Below, one piece after another: positions 35,001 to 47,758 of a DNA stretch of 64,000 nt. Positions within the stretch are counted from its first letter, which is position 1. Each line of letters begins with the position of its first letter. The position numbers and the translations under genes are program-made. The notes below the pieces were generated by a model that was not told the origin of the DNA, did no database searches, and was given only the letters and a program-made list of their open reading frames with translations. This DNA is from Halicephalobus mephisto (Eukaryota > Nematoda > Chromadorea > Rhabditida > Panagrolaimidae): the NCBI GenBank assembly GCA_009193035.1, contig SWDT01000116.1, positions 1-64,000 on the forward strand, in the 5' to 3' direction.

Positions 35001-38000
35001 TGGGTCGACTCCAGCTTGAACACGATCGAAGTCGCTTCGTTGGATAAAGAAGGAGCTAGAGCTGTTTTAATCCATGAAAATATTGATCAACCTAGAGGTT
35101 TGGCTTTAGATCCGAGGAAAGCAGTCATGTTCTGGACCGATTGGGGACAGCACCCGAGGATAGAGCGGGCAAACATGGACGGCACGGACAGGAAAGTCAT
35201 TGTAGATACGAAGATTTACTGGCCTAATACTATCAGTATTGACTACACTACGGATAGAGTCTACTTTGCGGATAGTAAATTGGATTATATTGATTTTGTG
35301 AATTATGATGGAACAGGAAGAACTCAAGTGTTGTCTAATCCTAAATTCGTCCAGCATCCTCATGCGATGGCGATTTTCGAAGATTTGATATATTACTCTG
35401 ATCGAAGACTTCAAAGACTCCAGGTTTACCCCAAGTACCCCAACGGAACAAGTGCCAACTACCCTAGTCACACTTTCTCGAAAGCTCTGGGGGTAACCGC
35501 GGTCCACAAGGTCCTCCAGCCGTCGGTCGAACAGCATCCTTGTAAAAATTCCCCCTGTACTCATATATGTCTTCTCGCTCCGAATAATAGTTATTCTTGT
35601 CTTTGTCCAACAGGAACTCTGCTAAATGCCCAGAAGCAATGTGTAGCGGATACTTCTCCTTTCCTGTTGTTGATTCAGAAAACGAATATTTATGGAATCA
35701 GTTTGACAAAAGTATCAAATGGAACTCCTGAATTGGCAGGAATGGTCCCTGTCAGTGGACTTGGGAACGCTTTCGACGCTGATTACGACCCTTATGGTGG
35801 AGAATTGTTCCACATTGAACACAGCACAACTCCGCGATTGCTTGGACCATCCTTGCTGACTACCTCAAGGATTTACAGGTTTGTTTTTATTTCGATACCG
35901 ATCAAGTTCTTGTGGAAGTTCACCTACTGAACTTCCTTGTTCCAAAAAATATATAAGGACCTCTAAAGAAAACAATAACAATAGTGAAATTCAGTTGCAA
36001 AGAATTCCGAAACAGCGCTCGCACTCCTACCGTACCTTTCAGGGACTTTCGTAGTAGGACCTAATTCGCGTCTTGTGCCACATAATGCTAATTCAACATG
36101 ATTAAAACTAATTTTAAAATAATTTTTATATATGAATTCTTTCTTCTAGGACTCAAGTGGCCTCCAGCAATAGAACTCAAATTTTGCCTTCTCAGGTTTC
36201 TGATGATCCGTATTGTTTGGCTTTTGACTGGAATGGAAGGAACCTTTACATTGGAAATAAGGCTTCCCAGACTATTGAAGTCGTCAGAATGCATGGAACT
36301 CAATATAGAACCACTATTCTCACGAATGACAACACGCCTACTGCTGTAGCTCAACCGGTGGCTTTAGCTATAGATTCTGATCGTGGAATTCTCTTCTGGC
36401 TCGATAGAGGAGCTGGAGCAAATGGACCTAAGGTTGCTAGAGCTGATCTTGATGGAAAAAATCCATTAGTGGTTTTGAAAGATGATTTAAGTGAACTTAA
36501 TCATATTGCGATTGATACCAGTAATCAGAGGATTTACTTTACTGAAGCCAAAGCTGGAAGAATCACGAGTGTTTCTTACGACGGTCAAGACAGACATTAC
36601 ATTCTTGCAGATCCAGGAAAACAGCCGAATGGGATCGCTTTCTTCGATCACAAGATTTACTATTCTGATTCTGCTTTTGATTCCATCGAAGTGGGAGAAG
36701 TCATCGAAGGCCAACCGAGTGATTTTAAAAAGTTCCGCAATAATATCGAATTATTGTCTAGTATCAAAATTCTCCATCCAAAATCAACGTCGAATTTGAT
36801 GGAACATCCATGTCATACTAATAACGGCAATTGTGAACATATATGTATTCCTCAAGCCTTCGGGAAATACACCTGTATCTGCGGCGGTGGCTATACTCCG
36901 ATGGAAGGAACGGAATCGAATAAATGCAAGTTGTATGATTCTAGTTTTTTGTTGATTGCGACTAAAGGAAGAATCACGGGAATTTCGATAGATCAAGTTC
37001 ATTCGAAAGGAGTGGCGATTCAACCAATAGGAGGAACGGCGATTAGTTCGATAGATTTCGATTATGAATCCAAAAGTATATTCGTGGCAGAAGCAGCAGG
37101 ACCTAATAAAGGAATCACAAGGATTACGATAGGTGATGGTGAAACTAAAACAATTGTGAAAAATGCTTTTGGAAATTTCATAATTCGATCGTTAGCAGTG
37201 GATTGGATTAATTATAATATTTATTTCATCAGTGTTGATTCGGACAGAACGAATATCGAAGTATGTCAATTGGATGGAGCTTATCGAAAAATTTTACTTT
37301 CGACAAAAACAGAAACTCCGTCAAGTATAGCAGTGGATCCGGTTGCGAGATATATCTACTGGGCGGATCAGGGACAGAAACCAAGTATTCAGAAGGCTCA
37401 TCTGGACGGATCTAACAAGAAAGTCATAGTTCACGAAGGATTAAAGCAACCAACAGATCTTCAAGTTGATCCTAATTCTCACATGATATATTGGACTGAT
37501 TCTGGATTGGATGGAATTTACAGAGTCAAATCAGAAGGAGGTACTCCGGAACTTGTTCGAGAAGGCATTGCCGAAGGCGTCAGTATAGCTCTGTTAGGAA
37601 CAAACATGTACTGGGCAGATAAAAGATTAGAAAAAATATTTTCAACAACTAGTACACCTAATCAATCATCAGCTCCGTTTGCTCCTTCGAGTGTGTCTTC
37701 TGGATTACCTGAATTAACAGATATTGTTGTTTTTGATCCACTTGTTCAACCTAAAGCTTCATCACCGTGTCATATTGCGGATAATCTACGAAAACCTCCA
37801 TGTCCACAATTGTGTTTCTCAAGTCCTGGATCTCAATCACCATCTTGTGCTTGTTCTAGAGGAGTTTTGAAAGGACGAACATGTGAAGAACCGGAAACTT
37901 TCCTCATGTTTGCCGATGGTGAACAGCTCGTGGATGCTCCGGTTGTGCCGGATATCAAGTCTAGTTCGCCGTTGAAAGATCCACTTCCTCCGATAAGTCA

Positions 38001-41000
38001 TCTGCAATTATTCGATGTTGATGTGAATCTTAGAAGAGTGTATTTTGTTACTGAATCTCCATCTGGAGCTAATATTAGCTGGTTTGCGATGAATAGACCA
38101 AGAGATTCGAGATTATTGTTATCTCCGGATAAGAATAAAGAAATAGAAACAGCGACAAGACATATATCTGATATGAAATTTGATTGGCTTACTCAGAAGG
38201 TATATTGGACTACAGGAAGATCAGGAAAAATTTATGCATTGGATTTGAATGGAGATCATTTGGCCACGATTGCCACAGGGGATTGGACTTACGCTCTCGC
38301 TCTGGATCCTTGTGCTGGATTGATTTTCTGGTCGGATTCTGGATATAAAATTTCTGGAGGTGCCTATGAACCAAGAATAGAAAGAAGCAACATGGCCGGA
38401 GGCGATAGAACAGTAATCGTGTCTGAAGATGTGAGTTTGCCTGCGGCGATTACGGTAGATTTCAAAGATCAGAGGATATACTGGGCTGATGTGAACAGAT
38501 TAAACATTGAATCTTGTGATTACGATGGAGGAAATAGAAGAATCATCGGAGGCGGATATAGAGCCAAATCTCTGGATATCTGGGATCATTGGTTATATAT
38601 GAGCGATCCGTTGGGAAATGGAATATACAGAATGGATAAAGACACAGGAAACAACTACGAAGCAGTTGTTACAGATAGAAGAATACCTGGCATTGTTAGA
38701 ATATTTGCAAGCGAAACTGATATATCAAGTAGGAATCAGTGGTGTAACGCTCATACGACGGAACTTTGCAAAAAAAATAACGGTGGTTGTTCGCAAATTT
38801 GTCATGTTATTCCACCGGCTCAAATAGGTCTCGCAGCAAGTAGAATTCAATGTTCATGTAATGATACATTTGAACTTGTTTCTCAACCAGGAGAAGATTT
38901 TCCTACTCAGTGTGTTCCTCGGGATCAAGCTCAGCAATCTTGTCAACCTCCTTATAATTTTGCCTGTGGCAGTGGAGAATGCATAGCTTTGGATTACACA
39001 TGTGATGGTAAACCGGAATGTTCAGATGGATCTGATGAAGCTCCTAATTATTGTTTTACAAGATTCTGTCCAGAAGGATATTTCTTATGTGTCAACAGGA
39101 AATGCATCGAAGAATCTAGACATTGTAACAAAATCGATGATTGTGGAGACAATTCGGACGAATTAGACTGTTCTGATTTGTCTGAAGCTCCTCCTTTGAC
39201 TTCTGGATTGTCTTCCGTTGACTGTCCCAAGGGCATGTTTGGATGTACGAATGGGCATTGTATTAATGAGTCTAAAATATGCGATGGACATAATGATTGT
39301 CATGACAAGGAAGTCAGTGATGAATCTGTTCAAAGTTGTCCAGGATTGCCGATTCATTGTAGAGGTGTTAGAATCAAATGTCCAAACACGAACATATGCA
39401 TTCAACCGGCGGATTTATGTGATGGTTTCGATGATTGTGGAGATGGAGCAGATGAAAATAAACTTTTTTGTCAAAATCAACCATGTCCTGAACATTATTC
39501 ACGATGTCCTTCTGGTAGATGTATTCCAGATACTTGGATATGTGATGGGGATAATGATTGTGGAGAAGGATCCTGGGATGAGACTCATACCAATTGCACT
39601 GACGAAAGTGGAAAGAAAATTTGTGTTGGAGACTACATTTTCCAATGTGACAACGGGAAATGTATCTCTAGGGCTTTCTTGTGTGATGGAGAAAACGGTA
39701 GGTTTAATTTCGATATATGAGTTTTGATTCCTGACATATGGAAAATCACTTTTTTAAATTTCACATTTAGAGATATTTTTCATATACCATATTTTGTTTT
39801 CATATATTAATTCCCGAAAATAATATATAAAAACAATTTTTCGGTATATGAAAAGTCATTTTTGCGTGGTAAATACTAAATTGGTCATTTCTATGTATTA
39901 ATTTTCAATTTCATATATTTATTTTTAATTTTATTTATTAACTTTTAGTTTCATGTTTTTATTTTTATTTTTATTTTTTAGATTGTGGAGATAATTCTGA
40001 TGAATCTACACTCCATAACTGCGGGAACAGAACCTGTACGGACCAGGAATTCCACTGCAAATCGAACGCTCAACTTGCTCAACCTAAATATGAATGTATT
40101 CCTAAAGCTTGGATGTGCGATAGTGAAGTCACTTGTGCCAATGGCGAAGATGAATCAGAAGAACTTTGTGGAGTGATTCATCATCCTTGTAACAAAGGCG
40201 AATTTCAATGTAAAAACAAACATTGTATTCATGCTTCATTTGAATGTGATAGTGAAAATGATTGTCTTGATGGATCTGATGAACACGCTAATTGTACTTA
40301 TGCGGAATGTCAACCAGGGTTCTTCCAATGTAAAAACAAGAAATGCGTTCCAGTATCTTGGAAATGCGACGGTTCCAAGGATTGTGAAGACGGATCTGAT
40401 GAAGAAAACTGTCCTGATTCCTCTGGAGCAACAACACTTGATGGACATGTCTGTCCTAGTGGTCAATACGCGTGTCATTCAGGGGAATGCATAGATGAGA
40501 AAAAAGTTTGCGACAGAATCAACGATTGTTCAGATCATTCAGATGAATCAGCTCAATGTTTCATCAATGAATGCAATGGAACAGCAACTTTATGTGAACA
40601 GAAATGTACTGATCTGATATTAGGATATAAATGTGAATGTTTCGATGGATTTAGAATAGATCCAGAAGACGGAAAATCATGTCATGATGTGGACGAATGT
40701 GCAGAAGGAATTTCAAGATGTAGTCAAATGTGTGAAAACAAAATTGGTTCATTTAAATGCACATGTTCAGATGGATTTTTACTTCATTCAGATCAAAGAA
40801 CATGCAAAAGAGTTGATCCAGATCCTCATCCTTATCTACTTCTGGCAAACAAGCATTATGTTAGAAAAATAAGTTTTGACGGAAATCGGATGGAATTAGT
40901 TGCGAGTGGATTTGATAATGTCGTCACTATGGATGTGGATACTGTAGATAACAAAGTTTATTTAATGGATTCAGGAAAATTAAGACTGTACAGGATTGAT

Positions 41001-44000
41001 TTGGAAAGACTGGATCCAGGAGTGAGTTTGAAGGATTTCGAAATCGTCGTAAGACACAACATATTTGGAACAGAAGGAATCGCGGTGGATTGGGTCGGAA
41101 GAAAACTGTACATGTTGAATAGACAGGACCGTTCCCTGAGGGTATGTGAACTAGATGGGAGGTTCTGTAAAACTTTGATTCGAGATAGAATAACACAACC
41201 TAAAGCAATAGCGATTTTCCCACAAAAAGGTTATTTGTACTTTACTGAATGGTCTCTTCAACCTTATATCGCGAGAGTTGCACTTGATGGAAGTCCGGAT
41301 AAATCTGATCCGATTGAGAAAATTAGCGAAAAAGATCTCGGATGGCCTAATGCTCTGACGATTGATTACTATGCGGAGAGGATTTTCTGGGGTGATGCTC
41401 ATTTGAATGAAATAGGATATATGGATTTGGAAGGGAAAAATAAACATCACATGCCGGCGGATCGAACGAGTCATGTGAGTTCGATGACGATTATGGATGA
41501 TTACTTGTATTGGAGTGATTGGAATTTGAAAGAAGTTCTTAGATGTGATAAATGGACAGCAAGAAATGAAACAGTTCTTCAAAAAACTATCCAACTTCCG
41601 AATGATCTTAGAGTTGTGCATCCTTTAAGACAACCGAAAATGGATAATCCTTGTGGTGATGATAATGGAGGATGTAGTCATCTTTGTTTGATTGCTGCTG
41701 GAGGAAAAAATTTCACTTGTGCTTGTCCGGATCAGTTTATCCTTCTTCCAGATAACAAAACTTGTGAAGCAAACTGTACAGAGAGACAATTTGCTTGTGG
41801 AGGAGATGATGCTAAATGTATTTCGAAATTGTGGAGATGTGATGGAGAAGTTGGTAAGTTGGATTTTAGTATTTTTAATATTAATTTTGTTTATTAATTT
41901 TTGTTTTTCTGTTGAATTCCATATATGAAACATGATTATCTACAGAAATTCATATATGAATTTTTTCGAACTTTTCCATATATGGATTTTTTTTGAACTT
42001 TTTCATATATGGATTTTTTTTGAACTTTTTCATATATGGATTTTTGTTTTTTGAGAAATTTCACATATGAAATTGATTCTTTTATAGAATTTTATTTGTG
42101 AAATTTCTGTATTGAATGGTTTTTATATATGAACTTTTGTTTTTTATAAAGTTCATATATGAACTTTTACTTGTTGATGATTTTAATATATGGGTTTTTT
42201 TAGATTGTGGAGATGGTTCGGATGAACCAGGGCCGGATATTTGTGGTCCTAGAATCTGTAACGTCGGAGAATTCCAATGTGATAACCACAATTGCACAAG
42301 ACCGTTCCAGCTTTGTGACGGAAACGACGATTGTGGAGATGGATCAGATGAACGGGATTGTGATAAACCTTGTGATCCATGGATGTTCAAATGTAAAGAC
42401 ACAGGGAAGTGTATTCCTCGTCGGTTCTTGTGTGATGGAGATTCAGACTGCAGTGATAGATCAGATGAAGCAGATAAAATATGTAAAAATCCAGAAAGAA
42501 ATTGTACTGCAGAAGAATTCAGATGTGCCAATCATAAATGCATAAGTAAAGCTTGGAAATGCGATTTTGAAGATGATTGTGGAGATAAATCAGACGAAAC
42601 ACCTGATTGTGCATCGATGGAATGTCCTAGAGGATGGTCGAGATGCGCAACAAGCTACAGATGTATCCCTGATTGGGCGTTTTGCAATGGACAAGATGAC
42701 TGTAGAGATGGATCTGATGAGGATATAAGTCGATGTCCTGCTTGTGATCCTATAGGTGAATTCCAATGTGCTACAACGAAGAAATGCATTCCTAGAAGAT
42801 GGTTATGTGATTCTGAAAATGATTGTGGAGACAATTCTGATGAAACAGACGGAGAATGTGGAGGAACTTCGAGACCGTGTAGTGAAAGCGAATTCAGATG
42901 CAATGACGGAAGATGCATTCCATCAAGTAAAGTTTGTGATGGAGTTGTTCAATGTAGTGATGGACTTGATGAACATGAATGTAGTTTGAGGAAGTGTTCT
43001 GAAGGAATGCGACAATGCGATGATGGTACATGTATTCCAGAACACAAATGGTGTGACAGAAGACGGGATTGTCCATCAGCTAGTGATGAACTTCATTGTG
43101 AAGATCATGTAAGTTTTTTTTACTAAATTAATTTTAATGATATTTGACAAGTTTTTTTAAATTTCTATTTTTTGGAAAATTAGAATTGGATAGTGACTGG
43201 GAAAAAATTTACTGTCAAAAATAAGCACTATTCTGGGATTTTTACTGAAAAATTAGAATTGGATAGTGACTGGGAAAAAATTTACTGTCAAAAATAAGCA
43301 CTATTCTGGGATTTTTACTGAAAAATTAGAATTGGATAGTGACTGAAAAGAATGATAATTTGTTGTAATTGGACACTATCCAGGATTGATTTTTCTTTAC
43401 AAAAATTAGTAGGATAGTGATTGGAAAAAAGATAATTACTGAGAATGGATACTATCCTTATTATTTCTATTATAAAGAAGATTTAAATAGTAACTTTAAA
43501 AATTATAATTTTTCATAGTTAGACACTATCCAAAGTTACTTTTTTAGAATCACGAAGATAGTGATTAAGTGGATAGGGTTTTCGTCACTATCTAATTTTG
43601 ACTTGTTTTTATCAAAACAGTAATTTAAGATGATTTTTTATTTAATAATTATTATTTAAATTATTTTTTATTTAATAATTATTATTTAAATTATTTTTTA
43701 TTTCGGAAAATTTTCAGCCGAATCGTCGTCAATGCAGTCCTTTCGAATTTGAATGTAGTAATTCTGTCTGTATTTCGAGTAAATTCCAATGTGATGGTGA
43801 TGATGACTGTGGAGATCGTTCGGATGAAACAAATGATCAATGTCGAAATGCTCAATGTGATCCTCCGTTGAGATTCCGTTGTGCTCATTCTCGACTTTGT
43901 TTGAATATTCTTCAAGTAAGTTTTTTTTATTTTAAAAAAAAATAAATGTTTGACAGTTGTCAAAAAAATTTCACGATTTGACAGCTGAAAAAAAAATGAT

Positions 44001-47000
44001 TTTTTAACTTAAGGTTTGAATTTCACATTGTTTCAGCTTTGTAATGGTTTCAATGACTGCGGAGGAAATGATTTTTCGGATGAACATTTGAGTATGTGCT
44101 CAAGTTTCTCAGAATATGGCGACTGTTCATCGGATCAGTTTAAATGTGCAAATGGCAGATGTATCAATGCAACAGCCGCTTGTAACAGAAATGACGATTG
44201 TGGAGATGCCTCTGATGAGATTGGATGTTGTAAGTTTTTGTTTAAAAATTTTTAAAACTAGAATAATAGAAATTTGTGAAAATTTCTAGAATGTTAGAAT
44301 ATAGTAAGAAAGGTTATAGAAGGTTTCAGAATCTTGTAGGAATTTCTGGAAATTTTAGAATAGTTTAAAAAAATTTTAGAAGAATTCAGAATCTAGTGAA
44401 GTTTCTGGAATGTTATAGTATAATTAAGAAGGTTTTAGAATCTTGTAGGAATTTCTGGAAATTTTAGAAGAATTCAGAATCTAGTAGTTTTCTGGAATGC
44501 TATAGTATAATTAAGAAGGTTTCAGAATCTTGTAGGAATTTCTGGAAATTTTAGAATAGTTTAAAAAAATTTTAGAAGAATTCAGAATCTAGTAAAGTTT
44601 TCTGGAATGTTATAGTATAATTAAGAAGATTATAAGTTTCAAAATATAATAGAAACTTCTGGGGATTTTAGAATTCCTGTGGAAATTGTAGTCTCCTAAT
44701 AATTTCTGGAGGCTTTTACAATCTTCGTATAAAAATTCTAGAATCCATTGGAAGATTCTTAAATTTTCAAGAATCTCACTGAAGTTTCTAAAACTTAAGT
44801 AAATTTTCTATAGCCATCTGAAATAAAAAAATTCTCAAATTTTTCGAACATTTGTGTTGGAAAAATTTTGTAATAATTTTTATTTTTAGTTTTAAAAAAT
44901 TAGATTTTTTTTTAAAATTTTGATAAATATTTTAAGATTTGAAAAATGAAATGATTTTTAAAATTAAAAAAAAATATAGATTTTAGTGAATTTTTAAATT
45001 TGTTTAATTTTCAGTGAAACACGACGGTCGATCATGTCAATCAAATGGGGATAACGGTGGCTGTAAGCATCTCTGTACTGATCTCCCTGATGGAGGGTTC
45101 TATTGTCATTGCAGAGACGGATTTCAGCCAGATCCGAGTAATCCATTTGATTGTATTGATATTGACGAATGTAAAGGTAACAATACGTGTACTCAACTTT
45201 GTCTAAACACCAAGGGTTCTTATCTTTGTCGTTGTTTGGATGATTATGAAAATAATGTTGTTGTTGGAGCTATGACAGGAAAAGATTGTCGAGCTAAAGG
45301 TGATGCGGCAAACATCATCGTTGCTTCAGATGACAAAGTAATTCAATTAGCTCTTAGTGGAGGAGGCGGAACGAACAGGAATGCAGCTGCACATGGTTCT
45401 GGAGAAGAATCAGATGTTATTTCGATTGAATTTGATCCAAGAAGAGAATTAATGTTTTGGATTGATTCTGTAAGTCAGAATATTTATCGATCTGCATTAC
45501 CTGGAGGTAATCAATCACATGAAGGACAAAAATTGGATTTGAATTTCAAAGAACTTAATGATGCCCCTGCGGCAATGGCAGTGGATTACTTGACAGGAAA
45601 TATCTTCATTGCTGCTATAAGTCAAATTGCGAATGGATTTATAGCAAGAAAGAAAAGATTTAGTGAACCGAAAATTTCTGAAGATACAGGATCTATTTAT
45701 GTGGCTTCAAATGATGGAAGATATTTGAAAAAAATTATTTCTGGAAGACTTCAAATTCCAACAGCAATAGTTACTGTACCTACAATAGGAAGAATTTGTT
45801 ATTCTGATGCAGGAATAGAAGCTAAAATAGAATGTGCTGATATGGATGGTGCTCATAGAACTGTAATTGCGAGAAATTTTGTTTATTCTCCGACTTCTAT
45901 GACTGTAGATGAAGGTAAAGATAACAGAATTTATTGGGCTGATCCGAAATATCATAAAGTTGATTCTTGTTTACCAGATGGATCAAGAAGACAAACAATT
46001 GTTACAGATAGAAAAACTCCATGGGCAATTGATGTATTTGAAAATCATCTTTATTGGGCAAGTAAAGAAACTCATAATTTATATGTTCAAGACAAATTTG
46101 GAAGAGGTAGATTATATGTACTGGAATCGGCAATAGATGATCCTCATGCAGTCAGAATTGAACAAAAATATGCAAAAGATACAAAACGAGCTGTATCATC
46201 ATGTGCTGATGCTAGTTGTAGTCATATTTGTGTAGTATTGCCGAATAATAATTTCAGATGTCTTTGTCCTGAAAATTCTACCGTAATTGATGATGGAAGT
46301 TGTACAGCACCAAAATTGGAAGAATTGCCATTACCTAAACAATGTAAATGTCAAAATGGAGGAAAATGTCTTCTTGATGGTACATGTGATTGTGGTGATC
46401 TTGAAGGAGAATTTTGTCAAAATGGATCATCAGTAAGTCGTCAATTAATTGGTAAACTTGGTAATGGAGGAGTATTTGCCATGATTATGATGTTGATATT
46501 CCTTATGTGTCTTGGAGTATTGGCTTTCTTGGCAGTAACAATGTACAGAAAGAAACAATTACTTTTTAAGAAATCAGAAGCGGCAGAAGGAGGAGTTACC
46601 TTCAGTGGAAACATGATTTCTTTCAGTAATCCTGTTTTGGACAGTAAACATGATGTGGAAAATGATGTTGAATATAATATGAGCCAGATGCCGTCGAGTT
46701 CTTCTAGTGGAGGAACTACAACAACTACTACTTTTGCTAACCCTGTTTATGAACTGGAAACGGGTCCAGGACCCTCCAGAGCAACGGAACCCAAGAGTTC
46801 ACCGGTTGCTTCCACAAGTCCTGTTCCAGAGCTGGGGTCGGCAGTCATTGGTAAGTGATTTTGGAAGTTGTTAAATCATTTAAAATATAAAAATAATTTA
46901 AATATAAAATAATTTAAATATAAAAATAATTTAAATATAAAATAATTTAAATATAAAATGATTTAAAATATTAAATAATTTAAATATAAAGTAATTAAAA

Positions 47001-47758
47001 TATAAAATTAATTATTTAAGTGGAAAATTTTAAAAAAGTTATTAAAATAATTTAAAATATAAGGAATTTAAAAATTTATTTTCGTTTTGAAATTTCAACT
47101 GGAATAAGAATTTTTAAAGTTCATGTTTTTATAGATTAATAATGTTTTTAATAAGTTGGAAATTTATAAAAGTAGATTTTTTTGAAAATATAAATTTTAA
47201 TTGTTTTGAAGTTTTAGCACCGTTGTCTTTTATGAAGACTAGATACAAATATAATGTAGAACAATATTAATAATATAGAACAATTTGAATAATATTAGTA
47301 ATGTTAACAACATTAATAATATTAATAATATATAACATTATTAGTAATATTAGTAATATATAACATTATTAGTAATATTAGTAATATTAGCAATGTTAGT
47401 AATATTAACAATATTAACAATATAAGCGTAAAACTCAGGGAACATTGTCTGATGTGAAGTGTCCCTTTTTTTTACTCTTCCATGGAGAGAGAGGACTGTT
47501 TAGCCTCGGGTGTTCTGGATATTTGTGGTCGTGGAGACTGAGTGTTCACAATAAATAAGAAAAATATTTTGCTTAGAATTTAATTTTTATATTTTAATTG
47601 AAAATTTTCTAATTTACGGTTTTGGATTGAATTTGATATCTCAAATTTCAGCTCCTCGATCCGAGCTTCTTAAACCAGTAATCCCTCCTCGAAAGGATAA
47701 AGAAAAACTAAAAGAAGACAAAGCAGAACTCGTCTTTGATCAAGTCTCGGATGTCTAA
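26035..47758 (+). CDS. lrp-1: LRP-1 / megalin-type endocytic receptor
   Basis: Fourteen exons: 26035-26098, 27310-27501, 29735-30133, 30353-30589, 30941-33565, 33727-34199, 34272-35878, 36150-39697, 39982-41853, 42204-43108, 43718-43915, 44037-44229, 45015-46850, 47652-47758. All joins keep frame; 4751 aa. A signal peptide ([15 protein letters not shown]) precedes LDLa repeats in clusters of 6, 8, 10 and 11, separated by EGF modules and eight YWTD propellers, then a membrane span at about residues 4588-4613 and a 138-aa tail with NPVL (about 4643) and NPVY (about 4680), ending QVSDV. The 8-10-11 spacing and eight propellers match LRP2/megalin rather than LRP1. In C. elegans this receptor acts in the epidermis and is needed for molting and sterol uptake. 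NPxY motifs bind clathrin adaptors; the C-terminal SDV may be a PDZ ligand. Confidence 0.97.
26099..27309 (+). other. lrp-1 intron 1
   Basis: Mostly AT-rich with imperfect tandem runs of TTTTTCAAAAAAAATTAATTT at 26110-26400. A less AT-rich island at about 26510-26710 contains ATGGGAATTTCCCATGTCCATG and has open frames on both strands, but nothing identifies it as an exon. Confidence 0.6.
27502..29734 (+). other. lrp-1 intron 2, with several tandem blocks and GC-richer islands
   Basis: From 27540 to 27800 there are many CATATATGAATTTT/TTTTTATATGAATTTT units. A less AT-rich island spans about 27820-28220 and another about 28680-29150. Between them a unit containing CGAATTTCGAGATTTTTAAA recurs at about 28263, 28339 and 28438. 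At about 29172, 29286 and 29400 a 114-bp unit containing GAAAATATAAAAAAT and TTTATATTTAAAATAA repeats three times. No gene is recognised in it. Confidence 0.7.
30600..30935 (+). repeat. CATATATG palindrome array, lrp-1 intron 4
   Basis: Units such as TTCATATATGAAAA, TTTGATATGCAGAAATTAAG and TTTAATTCATGT(C/T)TGATAT recur about ten times in 330 bp. The core TTCATATATGAA is its own reverse complement. Confidence 0.75.
35928..36083 (+). repeat. Dispersed repeat shared with 61330-61480
   Basis: In lrp-1 intron 7 the segment ending GGACTTTCGTAGTAGGACCT plus AATTCGCGTCTTGT resembles GGACTTCGTGGTGGGACCTA plus GTTCGCGTCTTGT at about 61450-61482, in an intron of the proteoglycan-like gene. Confidence 0.6.
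39698..39981 (+). other. lrp-1 intron 8, palindrome-rich
   Basis: Contains several CATATATTAA, CATATACC and GATATATGAG words related to the palindrome repeat of the other introns; the rest is AT-rich. Confidence 0.55.
41854..42203 (+). repeat. CATATATG palindrome array, lrp-1 intron 9
   Basis: At least nine words of the forms CCATATATGAAAC, TTCATATATGAATTT, TTCATATATGGATTTTT and TTCATATATGAACTTTT in about 280 bp (41920-42200), several tandem. Nothing else is visible in this intron. Confidence 0.8.
43109..43717 (+). repeat. GGATAGTG/CACTATCC hairpin repeat, lrp-1 intron 10
   Basis: Starting at 43187 a 73-bp unit (TTAGAATTGGATAGTGACTG...AATAAGCACTATTCTGGGAT) is repeated at 43260 and partly at 43333. 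Further GATAGTGA and ACACTATCC words follow to about 43600. GGATAGTG and CACTATCC are reverse complements, so many small hairpins can form. Confidence 0.85.
44230..45014 (+). repeat. Tandem repeats in lrp-1 intron 12
   Basis: Between about 44290 and 44640 a unit of roughly 100-125 bp made of GTTTCTGGAATGTTATAGTA, TAATTAAGAAGGTT and AGAATCTTGTAGGAATTTCT repeats about three times with rearrangements. The remainder to the exon 13 acceptor is AT-rich. Confidence 0.75.
46851..47651 (+). other. lrp-1 intron 13 with simple repeats and a possible alternative last exon
   Basis: TTTAAATATAAAATAA runs (46870-47000) and AATATTAGTAATATTA-type runs (47270-47420) make up most of the intron. At 47436-47438 there is a CAG, followed by a short block less rich in AT and an AATAAA at 47550-47555. 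Splicing to 47439 would add Gly-Asn-Ile-Val and stop, removing the last 35 residues of the tail. This is a possibility only. Confidence 0.4.
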
